In this document: piece by piece, positions 1 to 9,243 of the stretch
Layout: every line of letters starts with the position of its first letter
Position numbering within the stretch: the first letter of the stretch is position 1
Assembly (NCBI GenBank): GCA_963677475.2
Contig: CAXXQD010000022.1
Span: 186,001-250,000, forward strand
Direction of reading: 5' to 3'
Source of the DNA: JABMQB01 sp963677475
GTDB taxonomy: Bacteria; Bacteroidota; Bacteroidia; Bacteroidales; Prolixibacteraceae
DNA: 64,000 nucleotides
Made by a program: the position numbers and the translations under genes
The notes under the pieces: generated by a model
What the model was told of the DNA's origin: nothing
The model's database searches: none
The model's input: only the letters and a program-made list of their open reading frames with translations

Positions 1-9
1 TTAATTTGC

Positions 10-2118
10 TTATGGTTTCATTCCTAAATGATAAAATGTGAATGCCCATAAATCGGTATATTCTTCAATAATTTTTTCGGTTGGTTTTCCGCCGCCATGC
101 CCAGCTTTGGTTTCAATCCGAACAAGTACCGGTAATTTGCCAGCATTGTATTCCTGAAGCCTTGCCATATACTTAAATGTATGGGCAGGCACTACCCGGT
201 CGTCGTGATCGGCAGTAGTGGCAAGCACTGCAGGATATTTTCCGCCTTCGGTGATTGTGTGGTATGGTGAATAATTATAAAGGTATTCAAACATTTCCTT
301 GCTATCTTCACTGGTGCCATAGTCACCGGCCCATGCCCAGCCTATGGTAAATTTATGGTAACGGAGCATGTCCATTACGCCAACTGCCGGTATTGCAACC
401 TTGAAGAGTTCAGGGCGTTGGTTGGTGACTGCACCAACCAGCAATCCTCCGTTTGACCCGCCCATAATGGCTAATTTAGAAGGATTGGTGTATTTTTTGG
501 AAATCAGATATTCTGCTGCGGCAATAAAGTCGTCAAATACATTTTGTTTTTGAAGTTTGGTTCCGGCCTTGTGCCATTCTTCACCATATTCTCCACCACC
601 TCGTAGGTTTGCAAGGGCAAATACGCCTCCATTTTCAACAAAATTCAACCTTGTAACCGAGAAAGTTGGCGTTAAACTAATGTTGAAGCCACCATAGGCA
701 TAAAGCAACACAGGGTTTTTGCCATTTAATTTAATACCTTTTTTATGAAATATAAACATGGGTATTTTTGTTCCATCTTTGCTCTCATAAAATTGCTGGT
801 TAACTTCATACTCATCGGGGTTAAACTTGACATTGGGACGGAAATACAGCTCTGTTTCCTTGGTGTCGAAGTTATAACGGTAAATTTCACCAGGGGTATT
901 AAATGAAGTGTAGCTATAAAATGCTTCTGCTTCCTCTTTTTTTCCAGAAAATGAACCTATGCTGCCAATTCCCGGAAGTTCGATTTCGTAGTCAAACGAA
1001 CCGTCGTAATTGTACACTTCAACCACGCTGTGGGCATCTTTCATATAATCGGCTACAATTTTCCCACCAATAAACGATGCTGAGCCCAATACATTTTCCT
1101 TTTCAGGGATAATTACTTCCCAGTTTTCTTCGGCTGGTTCATCCATGTCGATTTTTATGAGACGGTATTTTGGTGCTTGATAGTTTGTCAAAACATAAAT
1201 ATTCTCATCAATGTTTTCAACAATGGTAAAGCTATAATCGAAACTTTCCATTAAAGGAATGAATTCGGCATCTTTTTTTGTGAGGTCTTTTACCGAAACT
1301 GCCTGTCCGTTGGAGGCTTCCATTTTGTATAATGCCATAAAACGTTCGTCTTCGGTAACTCCAAGTCCGAACAAGCGTTTTGGGTGTTCGGGTTCTTTAT
1401 ATATTAATTTGTCTTCGGCTTGCGTTGTCCCCAGCTTGTGGAACATCATTTTGTGGTTTTCATTCGATTGTTTTAATTCATCACCTTCTGAAGGAGCATC
1501 GTATGCACCATAGAAGAAACCATCGTTGTACCACGACACGCCAGAGAATTTTAACCATTCGATATGGTCAGGAAGGTTTTCCCTACTCTCAATATCCATT
1601 ACAAAAACTTCGTTCCAGTCAGACCCTGATTTTGCAATTTGGTAAATCAGGTATTTCCCATCGGGAGAAATTTCGATTCCAGACAAGGCAACTGTTCCAT
1701 CTTCCGAAAGAGTATTCGGATCAAGTAGGATTTCCGGTTCGGCTTCAAGGTTGTCGGCAATAAAAAGAACATTTTGGTTTTGTAAACCATCATTTTTAAA
1801 GAAGAAGTATTTTCCGGCTTTTTTAAATGGGGTGGTTGATTTTGGGTAGTTCCAAAGTTCAGTAAGCCGTGCATTGATTTTTTCACGTCCAGGGAGTTGG
1901 TTGAGGTAATTAAAAGTGACCTCGTTTTGTGCTTTCACCCATTGGCCGGTTTCTTCCGAATTGTCATCTTCAAGCCAGCGATATGGATCTTCAACTTCAG
2001 TCTCGAAATAAACGTCTTTAACAATTTCTTTTTTAGTTATTGGATATTCCATTTTCGGTTCGTTTGTGCATGCAATGAAAAACATTGCCGGGACCAGGTA
2101 AATAAGCAGTTTCTTCAT
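10..2118 (-). CDS. Secreted prolyl oligopeptidase (S9A family), lipoprotein
   Basis: Serine peptidase predicted to cut short peptides after proline. The 702-residue length is typical for S9A. The N-terminus is a lipoprotein signal with a Cys at residue 17 (FFIACTNEP), so it should be anchored outside the cytoplasm. An N-terminal seven-bladed propeller region is followed by the alpha/beta hydrolase domain with the GGSNGG nucleophile motif near residue 555, the DDRVVP acid motif near 640 and the catalytic His in AGHGGG at 674. All three triad elements are present, so it should be active. It stands alone at the window edge. The family call is strong; the exact substrate is unknown. Confidence 0.93.
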   Translation of the reverse strand: MKKLLIYLVPAMFFIACTNEPKMEYPITKKEIVKDVYFETEVEDPYRWLEDDNSEETGQWVKAQNEVTFNYLNQLPGREKINARLTELWNYPKSTTPFKKAGKYFFFKNDGLQNQNVLFIADNLEAEPEILLDPNTLSEDGTVALSGIEISPDGKYLIYQIAKSGSDWNEVFVMDIESRENLPDHIEWLKFSGVSWYNDGFFYGAYDAPSEGDELKQSNENHKMMFHKLGTTQAEDKLIYKEPEHPKRLFGLGVTEDERFMALYKMEASNGQAVSVKDLTKKDAEFIPLMESFDYSFTIVENIDENIYVLTNYQAPKYRLIKIDMDEPAEENWEVIIPEKENVLGSASFIGGKIVADYMKDAHSVVEVYNYDGSFDYEIELPGIGSIGSFSGKKEEAEAFYSYTSFNTPGEIYRYNFDTKETELYFRPNVKFNPDEYEVNQQFYESKDGTKIPMFIFHKKGIKLNGKNPVLLYAYGGFNISLTPTFSVTRLNFVENGGVFALANLRGGGEYGEEWHKAGTKLQKQNVFDDFIAAAEYLISKKYTNPSKLAIMGGSNGGLLVGAVTNQRPELFKVAIPAVGVMDMLRYHKFTIGWAWAGDYGTSEDSKEMFEYLYNYSPYHTITEGGKYPAVLATTADHDDRVVPAHTFKYMARLQEYNAGKLPVLVRIETKAGHGGGKPTEKIIEEYTDLWAFTFYHLGMKP

Positions 2119-2305
2119 AGATATAAGTTTTTCAGTTTGTTATAGAATAATAAATGATATTTAAGATGCTCAAATATTCATGGTAGATGTTAAATATTTC
2201 TCAAAATATGAAGGTTTTTAATTCTTTGAAATGAAATAAAACATGTTTTCCCTTATATAAGGTCTCAATTTTATTAAATAAATTACTTAGGTTGGGTTAT
2301 TTGTA

Positions 2306-2788
2306 TTACATCAACCTTTTTTCATTACGAATAGTCCTGTCCTTTTTATTTCCTAAATAATTCCCGATTAGTAATGCAAGTGCAAAAATTGCAATTCCGA
2401 CAATATAATCCGGGGTAGGGTAAAGCTTATATCCCAAATAACCAAGAATAACTCCGGTACCGGCACCAATAAATGAAAATAAATAGGTGTGGTAATATGG
2501 CGGGAAAAATTGATGTTCTTTCCTCATATGATTCGACAACCTTGTTATTAGTTGATCGTATTCGCGCCTTGATTTACCCGGCACCGAAACTGCTTCTTTA
2601 ATGTTTTTGCTTACCTGCTCAATATCTGTTTTGTTGGAGTCGCAAATTGGGCATGATTTCCTGAGCTCATCTGTTCGTCCAACATTTCGTTTAAATTCAT
2701 CAATCCTGAAAAAGCGAAGGTCTTTCTCATTCAATCCTTCCAGGTTTTCTTCAATTTGCTTAAGTGTATTTTCCATCAAATCGTTCAT
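2306..2788 (-). CDS. Small two-TM protein with CPIC/HxxxxH zinc-like motif
   Basis: I do not recognise this 160-residue protein. The N-terminal ~90 residues are charged and probably cytoplasmic. They contain a CPIC pair near residue 47 and a later H-x4-H (HMRKEH), which together could form a C2H2-like zinc site. Two hydrophobic segments follow near residues 104-121 and 128-145, and the protein ends in a basic tail. It lies downstream of pnp on the same strand, but the pnp terminator separates them. Function unknown; a membrane-tethered nucleic-acid or protein-binding adaptor is only a guess. Confidence 0.7.
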   Translation of the reverse strand: MNDLMENTLKQIEENLEGLNEKDLRFFRIDEFKRNVGRTDELRKSCPICDSNKTDIEQVSKNIKEAVSVPGKSRREYDQLITRLSNHMRKEHQFFPPYYHTYLFSFIGAGTGVILGYLGYKLYPTPDYIVGIAIFALALLIGNYLGNKKDRTIRNEKRLM

Positions 2789-2828
2789 AATAATTGTACT
2801 TGATTACTAAATTAAGCTATAAAATGAT

Positions 2829-2862
2829 CAAAAAAAAGCCGCTCAAAAAAATGAACGGCTTT
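2829..2862 (-). terminator. Terminator of pnp
   Basis: Inverted repeat AAAGCCG/CGGCTTT with a 14-base loop, followed on the minus strand by a run of T. It lies 17 bases past the pnp stop codon. Confidence 0.7.
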
Positions 2863-2878
2863 AAATATGAATTTGTGA

Positions 2879-5143
2879 TTATCTGTCACGATCTCTTCTT
2901 GGAGGCCTTCTGTCATCTCTTCTGTCGTCCCTTCTTTGTCCTCTTCTGTCATCATCTCTTCTAGGTGGCCTTCTGTCAGAGTTTTGTCTTGGAGGACGTT
3001 CAACATAACCTTCGGGTTTTGGAAGAAGTACTTTCCTTGATAATTTTAGTTTCCCGGTTTTGTCATCAACCCCAATCAGTTTGACTTCAAGTTGTTGACC
3101 TTCTTTGAAATAACCTTCGGTTGATTCTACCCTTTCCCAGGCAAATTCTGAAATATGAAGTAAGGCTTCTTTTCCAGGAAGGATTTCCACGAATGCCCCA
3201 AATGAAACAATCGATTTTACTTTCCCGGTATATACTTCGCCAACTTCAGGAATAGCAGTGATGCCTTTTATAATTGCTTTGGCAGCTTCAATTGCACCTA
3301 CATCAGGAGCAGAAATCTGAACGATACCTTTATTGTCAATCTCTTCGATAACTATAACAGTGTTTGTGTCTTCCTGCATTTGTTGAATTACTTTTCCTCC
3401 AGGTCCGATAATGGCACCAATTGAGTCTTTAGGTACTTCAATGGTTTCAATTCGAGGTACATTTGGTTTAAAGTCTTCCCTTGGTTCAGGGATAACTTCC
3501 AGTATTTTACCTAAAATATGCAAACGTCCTTCTTTTGCTTGCTGCAGTGCTTGCGAAAGAACCTCGTAAGGCAGGCCATCCACTTTTATATCCATCTGTG
3601 TGGCAGTAATACCATCGGCAGTTCCGGTTACTTTAAAGTCCATGTCTCCAAGGTGGTCTTCATCACCCAAGATATCAGAAAGTACAGCAAATTTATCTGA
3701 ATCTTTATCGGTAATAAGCCCCATTGCAATTCCTGACACAGGTTTTTTTATTTTTGCACCTGCATCCATAAGTCCCATTGTGCCCGCGCAAACCGTTGCC
3801 ATTGATGACGATCCGTTTGATTCTAAAATGTCTGATACGATACGTACCACATATGGGAAATCATCTGGGATCATTTTTTTCAATGCCCTGTGTGCAAGGT
3901 TTCCATGACCAATTTCGCGACGGCTTGTTCCTCTAGGTGTTTTAGGATCGCCAACACAGAATGGAGGGAAATTATAGTGTAATAAGAATTTCTCTGTTCC
4001 CTGGAAGGTAACATTGTCAATCTTTTTCTCATCCATTTTAGTACCCAAGGTAACAGATGTTAACGATTGAGTTTCTCCACGGGTGAAAATTGCAGAACCA
4101 TGTGATCCGGGAAGGTAATCTACTTCGCCCCAAATTGGACGGATTTCATTGGTTTTTCTTCCGTCTAAACGGATACCTTCATTGATCACCATTTTGCGCA
4201 TGGCTTCGCCTTCCACTTCATGGTAATATTTTCGGATCAGTTTTTCGTTGGTATCCAGGTCGATTTCTTCATTTTCAGCATTAGCTTCTTTGTATGCCTC
4301 TACGTATTCATCAACAATTGCCTGAAAGCCATCCAATCTTTCTTGTTTTACGTTCACCAGTTTTTTTGCGAACGCATAACACTTATCGAAAAGATCTTTT
4401 GTAACCTGGGCTTTTAAGTCTGCATCGTTAACTTCGTGGCAGTACTCACGTTTTACCACACCAACTTCAGCAGCCAATTCTTCCTGTGCTTTACAATGAG
4501 TTTTTATTTCATCATGTGCCAATTTGATGGCTTCGAGCATCACTTCTTCCGATACTTCTTTCATTTCCCCTTCAACCATCATAATATTGTCGTAAGAGGC
4601 ACCAACAACGATATCTAAATCGGCATCTTGAAGTTTTGCATAGGATGGGTTGATGATAAACTCACCGTCGATACGGGCAACCCTAACTTCCGAAATTGGA
4701 CATTCGAAAGGCACATCAGAAACGGCAATTGCCGCAGATGCTGCCAACCCGGCCAGAGCATCAGGCATAACTTCGTCATCGGCAGAAATCAGGGAGATCA
4801 TCATTGCTGTTTCCGCATGGTAATCTTCCGGGAAAAGTGGGCGTAATGCCCTGTCCACTAAACGGGCCACAAGAATTTCATCGTCAGACGGACGGGCTTC
4901 CCTTTTTAAAAAGCCCCCAGGAAATCTTCCGGCAGCGGAAAATTTTTCACGATAATCAACTGATAATGGCATAAAATCCACATCTTCTTTCGCATCTTTC
5001 GCAGAAACTACAGTGGCCAATAACATGGTATCACCCATTCGAACTACAACTGAACCATCTGCTTGTTTGGCAAGTTTGCCAGTCTCAATGGTTATTGTAC
5101 GACCATCTTTAAGTTCAATTGTTTTAGTAATTGCATTTACCAT
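2879..5143 (-). CDS. pnp: Polyribonucleotide nucleotidyltransferase (PNPase)
   Basis: Phosphorolytic 3'-5' exoribonuclease of cytoplasmic mRNA decay. The 754-residue protein has two RNase PH domains (about 1-220 and 310-550), a KH domain from about 560 with its GPGG loop near 577, and an S1 domain about 634-707 (the GAFVEILPGKEALLHIS segment is diagnostic). It ends in a roughly 40-residue tail made almost only of Arg, Asp and Pro, longer and more biased than the E. coli tail. It lies downstream of rpsO as in many bacteria, but a strong hairpin separates the two, so it may also have its own promoter or be attenuated. Confidence 0.98.
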   Translation of the reverse strand: MVNAITKTIELKDGRTITIETGKLAKQADGSVVVRMGDTMLLATVVSAKDAKEDVDFMPLSVDYREKFSAAGRFPGGFLKREARPSDDEILVARLVDRALRPLFPEDYHAETAMMISLISADDEVMPDALAGLAASAAIAVSDVPFECPISEVRVARIDGEFIINPSYAKLQDADLDIVVGASYDNIMMVEGEMKEVSEEVMLEAIKLAHDEIKTHCKAQEELAAEVGVVKREYCHEVNDADLKAQVTKDLFDKCYAFAKKLVNVKQERLDGFQAIVDEYVEAYKEANAENEEIDLDTNEKLIRKYYHEVEGEAMRKMVINEGIRLDGRKTNEIRPIWGEVDYLPGSHGSAIFTRGETQSLTSVTLGTKMDEKKIDNVTFQGTEKFLLHYNFPPFCVGDPKTPRGTSRREIGHGNLAHRALKKMIPDDFPYVVRIVSDILESNGSSSMATVCAGTMGLMDAGAKIKKPVSGIAMGLITDKDSDKFAVLSDILGDEDHLGDMDFKVTGTADGITATQMDIKVDGLPYEVLSQALQQAKEGRLHILGKILEVIPEPREDFKPNVPRIETIEVPKDSIGAIIGPGGKVIQQMQEDTNTVIVIEEIDNKGIVQISAPDVGAIEAAKAIIKGITAIPEVGEVYTGKVKSIVSFGAFVEILPGKEALLHISEFAWERVESTEGYFKEGQQLEVKLIGVDDKTGKLKLSRKVLLPKPEGYVERPPRQNSDRRPPRRDDDRRGQRRDDRRDDRRPPRRDRDR

Positions 5144-5208
5144 AATTTTGAATTGAATTTTTATTTAACAAAATGGGTGGTGAGGAATTTGGTGTAATTT
5201 ACAAAAAA

Positions 5209-5238
5209 GAAAAGGCAAAACCAAAGTAGTGCCTTTTC
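5209..5238 (-). terminator. Hairpin/terminator between rpsO and pnp
   Basis: Perfect 9-bp stem GAAAAGGCA/TGCCTTTTC with a 12-base loop, followed on the minus strand by a T-rich tract. It lies 7 bases beyond the rpsO stop. It may terminate rpsO transcripts or act as a processing or attenuation hairpin ahead of pnp. Confidence 0.7.
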
Positions 5239-5245
5239 AATATTT

Positions 5246-5515
5246 TTACTTACGTAAACCGAGTTCTTTAATGATTGCACGGTAACGTTCAATATCTTTT
5301 TTAATTAAATAGTCAAGCAAACTTCTTCGTTTACCAACCAGTTTGATTAATGCACGACGTGTGCTGTGATCTTTTTTGTTTGCTTTTAGGTGCTCTGTAA
5401 GGTGGTTAATCCTGTAGGTGAATAATCCGATTTGTCCTTCGGCAGTACCTGTGTCTTGCCCATTTTTGCCATGTTTGGCAAAAATTTCGCTCTTTTTTTC
5501 TCCAGTTAAATACAT
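5246..5515 (-). CDS. rpsO: 30S ribosomal protein S15
   Basis: 89-residue S15, which binds the central domain of 16S rRNA early in 30S assembly. The family core is visible: GQIGLFTYRINHLTEHLK, then the LVGKRRSLLDYLIKKD segment, ending in ...GLRK. Length matches the family. It is followed by pnp on the same strand, the classical rpsO-pnp order. A good Bacteroidota-type promoter lies 87-117 bases upstream of the start codon. Confidence 0.98.
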   Translation of the reverse strand: MYLTGEKKSEIFAKHGKNGQDTGTAEGQIGLFTYRINHLTEHLKANKKDHSTRRALIKLVGKRRSLLDYLIKKDIERYRAIIKELGLRK

Positions 5516-5601
5516 ATTTTTTCTATTAAATTATTCAATATCCACACCGCCGCATCGCTTTCAATAACAACAGCGTGAAATTATCTGCTTAAAAAGCTGC
5601 G

Positions 5602-5632
5602 CAAAAATAGATAAAATAGTTTGATTTGCAAT
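5602..5632 (-). promoter_or_regulatory. Predicted Bacteroidota-type promoter of rpsO
   Basis: On the minus strand there is a TATTTTTG box (5602-5609), matching the Bacteroidota -7 consensus TAnnTTTG. It is preceded at exactly 19 bases by ATTG (5629-5632), close to the -33 TTTG. Spacing and orientation fit rpsO. Confidence 0.5.
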
Positions 5633-5768
5633 GTTTTGATATTATTTTTTGCCAGACATACTTCTTCCAGGAACTTCTCTTTTCGTATGTTGGCTGTTTT
5701 TTGGGGCATTTATCTATATTATTAAACATAATCACTTACCATTGGGGTGATTTTAACTGAATAAGAAT

Positions 5769-5805
5769 TGATAATCAGGTGCGATTATCACAAGCATTTT
5801 TTTGT
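5769..5805 (+). repeat. Inverted repeat followed by T-runs, no gene attached
   Basis: Perfect 8-bp arms TGATAATC/GATTATCA with a 6-base loop. They are followed on the plus strand by CACAAGCA and long T-runs. The shape is that of an intrinsic terminator, although the stem is AT-rich and no plus-strand gene ends nearby. It could end a small RNA or be an operator. Confidence 0.35.
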
Positions 5806-6163
5806 TTTTTTTTCTGTGTTTTGTGTTTGAAGGATTAGGTATTATGAAAACCGTTACATTAGAATAATAAAGTTAAATATTAGGGAACATGTTAATATAC
5901 AGTGACATGTGACTTGGTTGTTTCGCCGGTGTAATCTGGAATAATTTTAAATTACATACATTTTCAGATTGCCCGTTCAAAAACCTAATTATTCCTATAT
6001 ATTTGAAACCCATTCAATAACTAGAAGTAGCTTTCCATTATACTAAGGGTAAATTTCTATTCACGAAAGCTATCTGTAAGAAAATTATGTTAATTCACGA
6101 ACCTGAAAAAGTTTTAGGGGAATTGTTTTTGGTCTAAGGTAGAAGATAGATCGAGTTTTTCAT

Positions 6164-6190
6164 AAAAAAAGGGTGCAAATTGCACCCTTT
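6164..6190 (-). terminator. Terminator of the tldD-tldE operon
   Basis: Near-perfect palindrome of 23 bases (AAAGGGTGCAA / TTGCACCCTTT around a single A) followed on the minus strand by a T-run. It lies 20 bases after the tldE stop. Confidence 0.75.
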
Positions 6191-6209
6191 ATAGTTTTAT
6201 CAATATTCT

Positions 6210-7526
6210 TTACGCTCCGCTAAATGCAACATTGTCGAATACCAGCGAAGGTGTTAACCACGATGAAGTCTCATGAATATCATTGCCAACTTCCACCAGG
6301 TTTTTCCATAATTCTTTCATGTTTCCGGTAATGTTCATTTCTGAAACCGGCTTGGTTATTTTTCCGTTTTCGATTAAAAAACCTTCAATTCCAAAAGAAT
6401 AATCACCGGTTGTTTCGTTACAGTTACCACCATTGAAGCCTTTAACTAAAATGCCTTTTTTGAGTCCGGCAACAAGGCCTTCCAGGTCTTTTTTCCCAGT
6501 TTCGAATACCAGGTTTGTTGTTCCTCCTGTGGTTGGAGCTGTTTCCAGTTTCTTGGCGTAATAGGTATCGATGTAATACGTTTTTAATACCCCTTTTTCA
6601 AAAACCGGGCGTTTTTTTGTTGCTAATCCTTCACTATCAAATAAGCGTGAGCCAAATCCTGATACAATAAATGGGTCATCGGTAATTGTTAATTTTTCGG
6701 AAGCAATCTGTTTCCCAATTTTATCAATTAAAAAAGAATTCTTTTGCTGGATCGAAGAGCCATTTAATGCAGAGATTACAGGGCCCAATAAACGTCCAAC
6801 ACTTCTGTTTTCCACAATCATTGGCATATTTCCGGAATCAACTTTTGCCTGTCCTAATTTTTCTAATGCCAGTTCCAATGCTTTGGTTCCAATGTTTTTA
6901 GTTTCGAGTTTGTCGAAAAACAACGACATTTTGTTCCAGCCTGCACTTGGGCGGGCATCGCCACCTTTTACCGAAACTGAAGCATAAACCCCAAAATAGC
7001 TGTTGGAAGAATCCCCTTCAAAACCATTACTGGTGACCATTACCGATCCATCCATGCCATCGTAATAGCTTGCGGTAACCGATACAATCCGTTTATCTTT
7101 TCCCAAGGCTTCTTTTTCTGCTGCAAAGGCAAGGTCTATTTTTGTTTGAGGATCAAGGGTATTGATGGTTTCATCCATGGTTTTTAACTCCGCGCCATCC
7201 CCTTTGTAATATAACGATGGGTCAGGAAGTGTCCTGAATTCATCTTCAGCCAGGAATTTGGTGCCTTCAATTGCTTCGCTGATAAAACGCTCCAATTCTT
7301 GTTGGTTCAGCCTGTTTGTTGAATGTGCAGAATATTTTTTATCGACAAAAAGTCGTATATAAAGATTACTTTGATTGGCTTGTTCAAGTTTGTCAATTTT
7401 TTCTTCCCTAACATCGATGCTGCTGCTTTTACTGTTGGATATAGAAACACTTGCTTGTTGTGCCCCATTGTCTAATGCATATTGCATTGCCCACTTGGCG
7501 AGTTTATATTTTTCTTGTTTTGTCAT
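6210..7526 (-). CDS. tldE: TldE/PmbA-type metalloprotease subunit
   Basis: 438-residue member of the TldD/PmbA family. In E. coli the TldD-TldE heterodimer degrades unstructured peptides and matures some peptide antibiotics. TldE-type subunits lack the zinc-binding motif, and none is visible here. The C-terminal family pattern (GFNGGNCNETTGDYSFGIEG and INGKITKPVSEMNITGN-like segments) is clear. It starts 32 bases after tldD on the same strand, so the two are presumably co-transcribed. Unlike TldD it has no signal peptide, which raises the question of where the pair works. Confidence 0.92.
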   Translation of the reverse strand: MTKQEKYKLAKWAMQYALDNGAQQASVSISNSKSSSIDVREEKIDKLEQANQSNLYIRLFVDKKYSAHSTNRLNQQELERFISEAIEGTKFLAEDEFRTLPDPSLYYKGDGAELKTMDETINTLDPQTKIDLAFAAEKEALGKDKRIVSVTASYYDGMDGSVMVTSNGFEGDSSNSYFGVYASVSVKGGDARPSAGWNKMSLFFDKLETKNIGTKALELALEKLGQAKVDSGNMPMIVENRSVGRLLGPVISALNGSSIQQKNSFLIDKIGKQIASEKLTITDDPFIVSGFGSRLFDSEGLATKKRPVFEKGVLKTYYIDTYYAKKLETAPTTGGTTNLVFETGKKDLEGLVAGLKKGILVKGFNGGNCNETTGDYSFGIEGFLIENGKITKPVSEMNITGNMKELWKNLVEVGNDIHETSSWLTPSLVFDNVAFSGA

Positions 7527-7558
7527 GATGATCTTTTTTACTTTCTGATTAAAAATAA

Positions 7559-9085
7559 TTAGGCATTGGTTCCACCAACCGTTAATTTTTTAACGAGAAC
7601 TGTTGGTAACCCGCATGTTACAGGGGCTGATTGCCCGCTTTTGCCACATGTCCATGTTCCATTGTCAATTAAAAAGTCAGATGCTGCCATCGAAATATCG
7701 GCAAGTGCCTGAGGGCCGTTACCAATTATATTGATGTCTTTAATTGGTCGGGTAAGCTTGCCTTTTTCAATCAGATAACCAGATTTTACAAAGAATGTAA
7801 AATCGCCAGCGCCAATTTTAACCTCACCGTTGCTAAAATTATCGACATATACCCCGTAGTCAACACTTTGAATAATATCTTCTTTAGCGGTCGTGCCATT
7901 TTCCATATAGGTTGCCCTCATTCTCGGGAGGGGCACATGCCTGAACGATTCTCTGCGTCCATTGCCGGTTGGTTCAACCCCATAATGTTTGGCGCTAATA
8001 CGGTCGTGAATGTAGCTGTTTAATATTCCGTCTTTTACCAGATAGGTTTTTTGCGATTCAAAACCTTCGTCATCTATATTAATCGATCCACGATTATTGG
8101 GTAGGGTGCCATCATCGATTATATTTACAAAACTTTCGGCAACTTTTTTACCCATTTTATCGCTGAAAATAGAGGTGCCTTTGCGGTTAAAGTCGGCTTC
8201 GAATGTGTGCCCAATTGCTTCGTGTAGCAAAATTCCCGAGCCTCCGGCGCCCATTACAACCGGCATTTCACCAGCTTTTGGTTTTGTTGCATCAAAAAGG
8301 ATATTTGCTTTTGCCACGGCTTCGTTTGATAGTTCATCGACCAAATCATCACTTAAAAATTCATATCCTTTACGGAATGACCTGGCTGCATAAGCGTTTT
8401 CTAGCTGACCGTCTTTTTCCATAATGCAAACTACACCGAGTCGTACCATCGGACGGTAGTCGTATGTAAGTTTGCCTTCCGAATTGTAAAACAGGATCAA
8501 CGCGGTTTCGTCGCCATAATATGCATTTACTTTTGTAACCTTTTCATCGAGGCTGAATACTTTATCGTTTATTTTCTGAATAAATGGAACCTTGTCTTTT
8601 ACCGATACTTCGTCCCACTTTTTGCCAATGGAATAATAACTTGGAGGGGCACTTTCCACAAATGGAACTTCGTTATAGGTTTTGGTGCTATTGGCAATGC
8701 TTGCTGCAAGTTTGGCTGCATTCAGCATGGCTTCAAGTGTAACGGTTTCGGAGTATGCAAAACCTGTTTGGCCTCCCTTTAAAACACGTATCCCAACCCC
8801 ATAATCGATATTGGAGGAAGCCCTGTTGACCTTACCGTCCTCAAGCCCTAAACTATTGCTTGTTTTGTGTTCGAAAAACAAGTCGGCATAATCGCCTCCT
8901 TTTTCCATTGCCACACTAATAACTTTATTCAACATTTCTGTTGACACTTCAAAATGATCCAGGTATGATTTCACGTCCGATGAAATTTGGTTTCCCTGGC
9001 ATGACTGCATAAATGGTGGAAGAATTACGCTTCCTGCAACTGCAGCCCCGCCGGTCTTTAAAAATAATCGCCTATTGATATACAT
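7559..9085 (-). CDS. tldD: TldD-type zinc metalloprotease with Tat lipoprotein signal
   Basis: 508-residue catalytic subunit of a TldD/TldE protease. The zinc site HEAIGHTFE is at about residues 288-296, and the family C-terminus (EKGKLTRPIKDINIIGNG) is intact. The N-terminus reads NRRLFLKTGGAAVAGSV, a close match to the twin-arginine consensus. A hydrophobic stretch follows, then a Cys at residue 29 (FMQSC) that could be lipidated. E. coli TldD is cytoplasmic, so export is the odd feature. tldE follows 32 bases downstream. Family assignment is firm; export is a prediction from the signal. Confidence 0.93.
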   Translation of the reverse strand: MYINRRLFLKTGGAAVAGSVILPPFMQSCQGNQISSDVKSYLDHFEVSTEMLNKVISVAMEKGGDYADLFFEHKTSNSLGLEDGKVNRASSNIDYGVGIRVLKGGQTGFAYSETVTLEAMLNAAKLAASIANSTKTYNEVPFVESAPPSYYSIGKKWDEVSVKDKVPFIQKINDKVFSLDEKVTKVNAYYGDETALILFYNSEGKLTYDYRPMVRLGVVCIMEKDGQLENAYAARSFRKGYEFLSDDLVDELSNEAVAKANILFDATKPKAGEMPVVMGAGGSGILLHEAIGHTFEADFNRKGTSIFSDKMGKKVAESFVNIIDDGTLPNNRGSINIDDEGFESQKTYLVKDGILNSYIHDRISAKHYGVEPTGNGRRESFRHVPLPRMRATYMENGTTAKEDIIQSVDYGVYVDNFSNGEVKIGAGDFTFFVKSGYLIEKGKLTRPIKDINIIGNGPQALADISMAASDFLIDNGTWTCGKSGQSAPVTCGLPTVLVKKLTVGGTNA

Positions 9086-9243
9086 AAAATAATGGTATAA
9101 AGTTAGAAAATAGCTTTTATTAATTTGATCTACAGTTAAAACTAACTGAATATGTATGCATTTATATCCATTTATTACACTTATTTAAAGGTTTAACATT
9201 TGATCCTGTTTCTTTCCTGTATAAATTATAAACATGAATGTTA

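Larger units (their letters stand above)
5516..6163. other. Gene-free region between tldE and rpsO
   Basis: About 650 bases without a credible coding region on either strand. It contains the rpsO promoter near its left end and an AT-rich perfect inverted repeat followed by T-runs at 5769-5805. No tRNA-like clover leaf or known riboswitch was recognised. Confidence 0.5.

Noticed and set aside
2812..3006. Open frame overlapping the pnp 3' end, rich in Glu/Thr
   Set aside because: It is the same-strand alternative frame of the repetitive Arg/Asp codons of the PNPase tail, with no start signal of its own; a by-product of biased codons.
5900..6010. tRNA-like GTTCAAAAACC in the 5.5-6.2 kb gap
   Set aside because: Flanking bases do not pair into a T stem and no acceptor or anticodon stem can be drawn.
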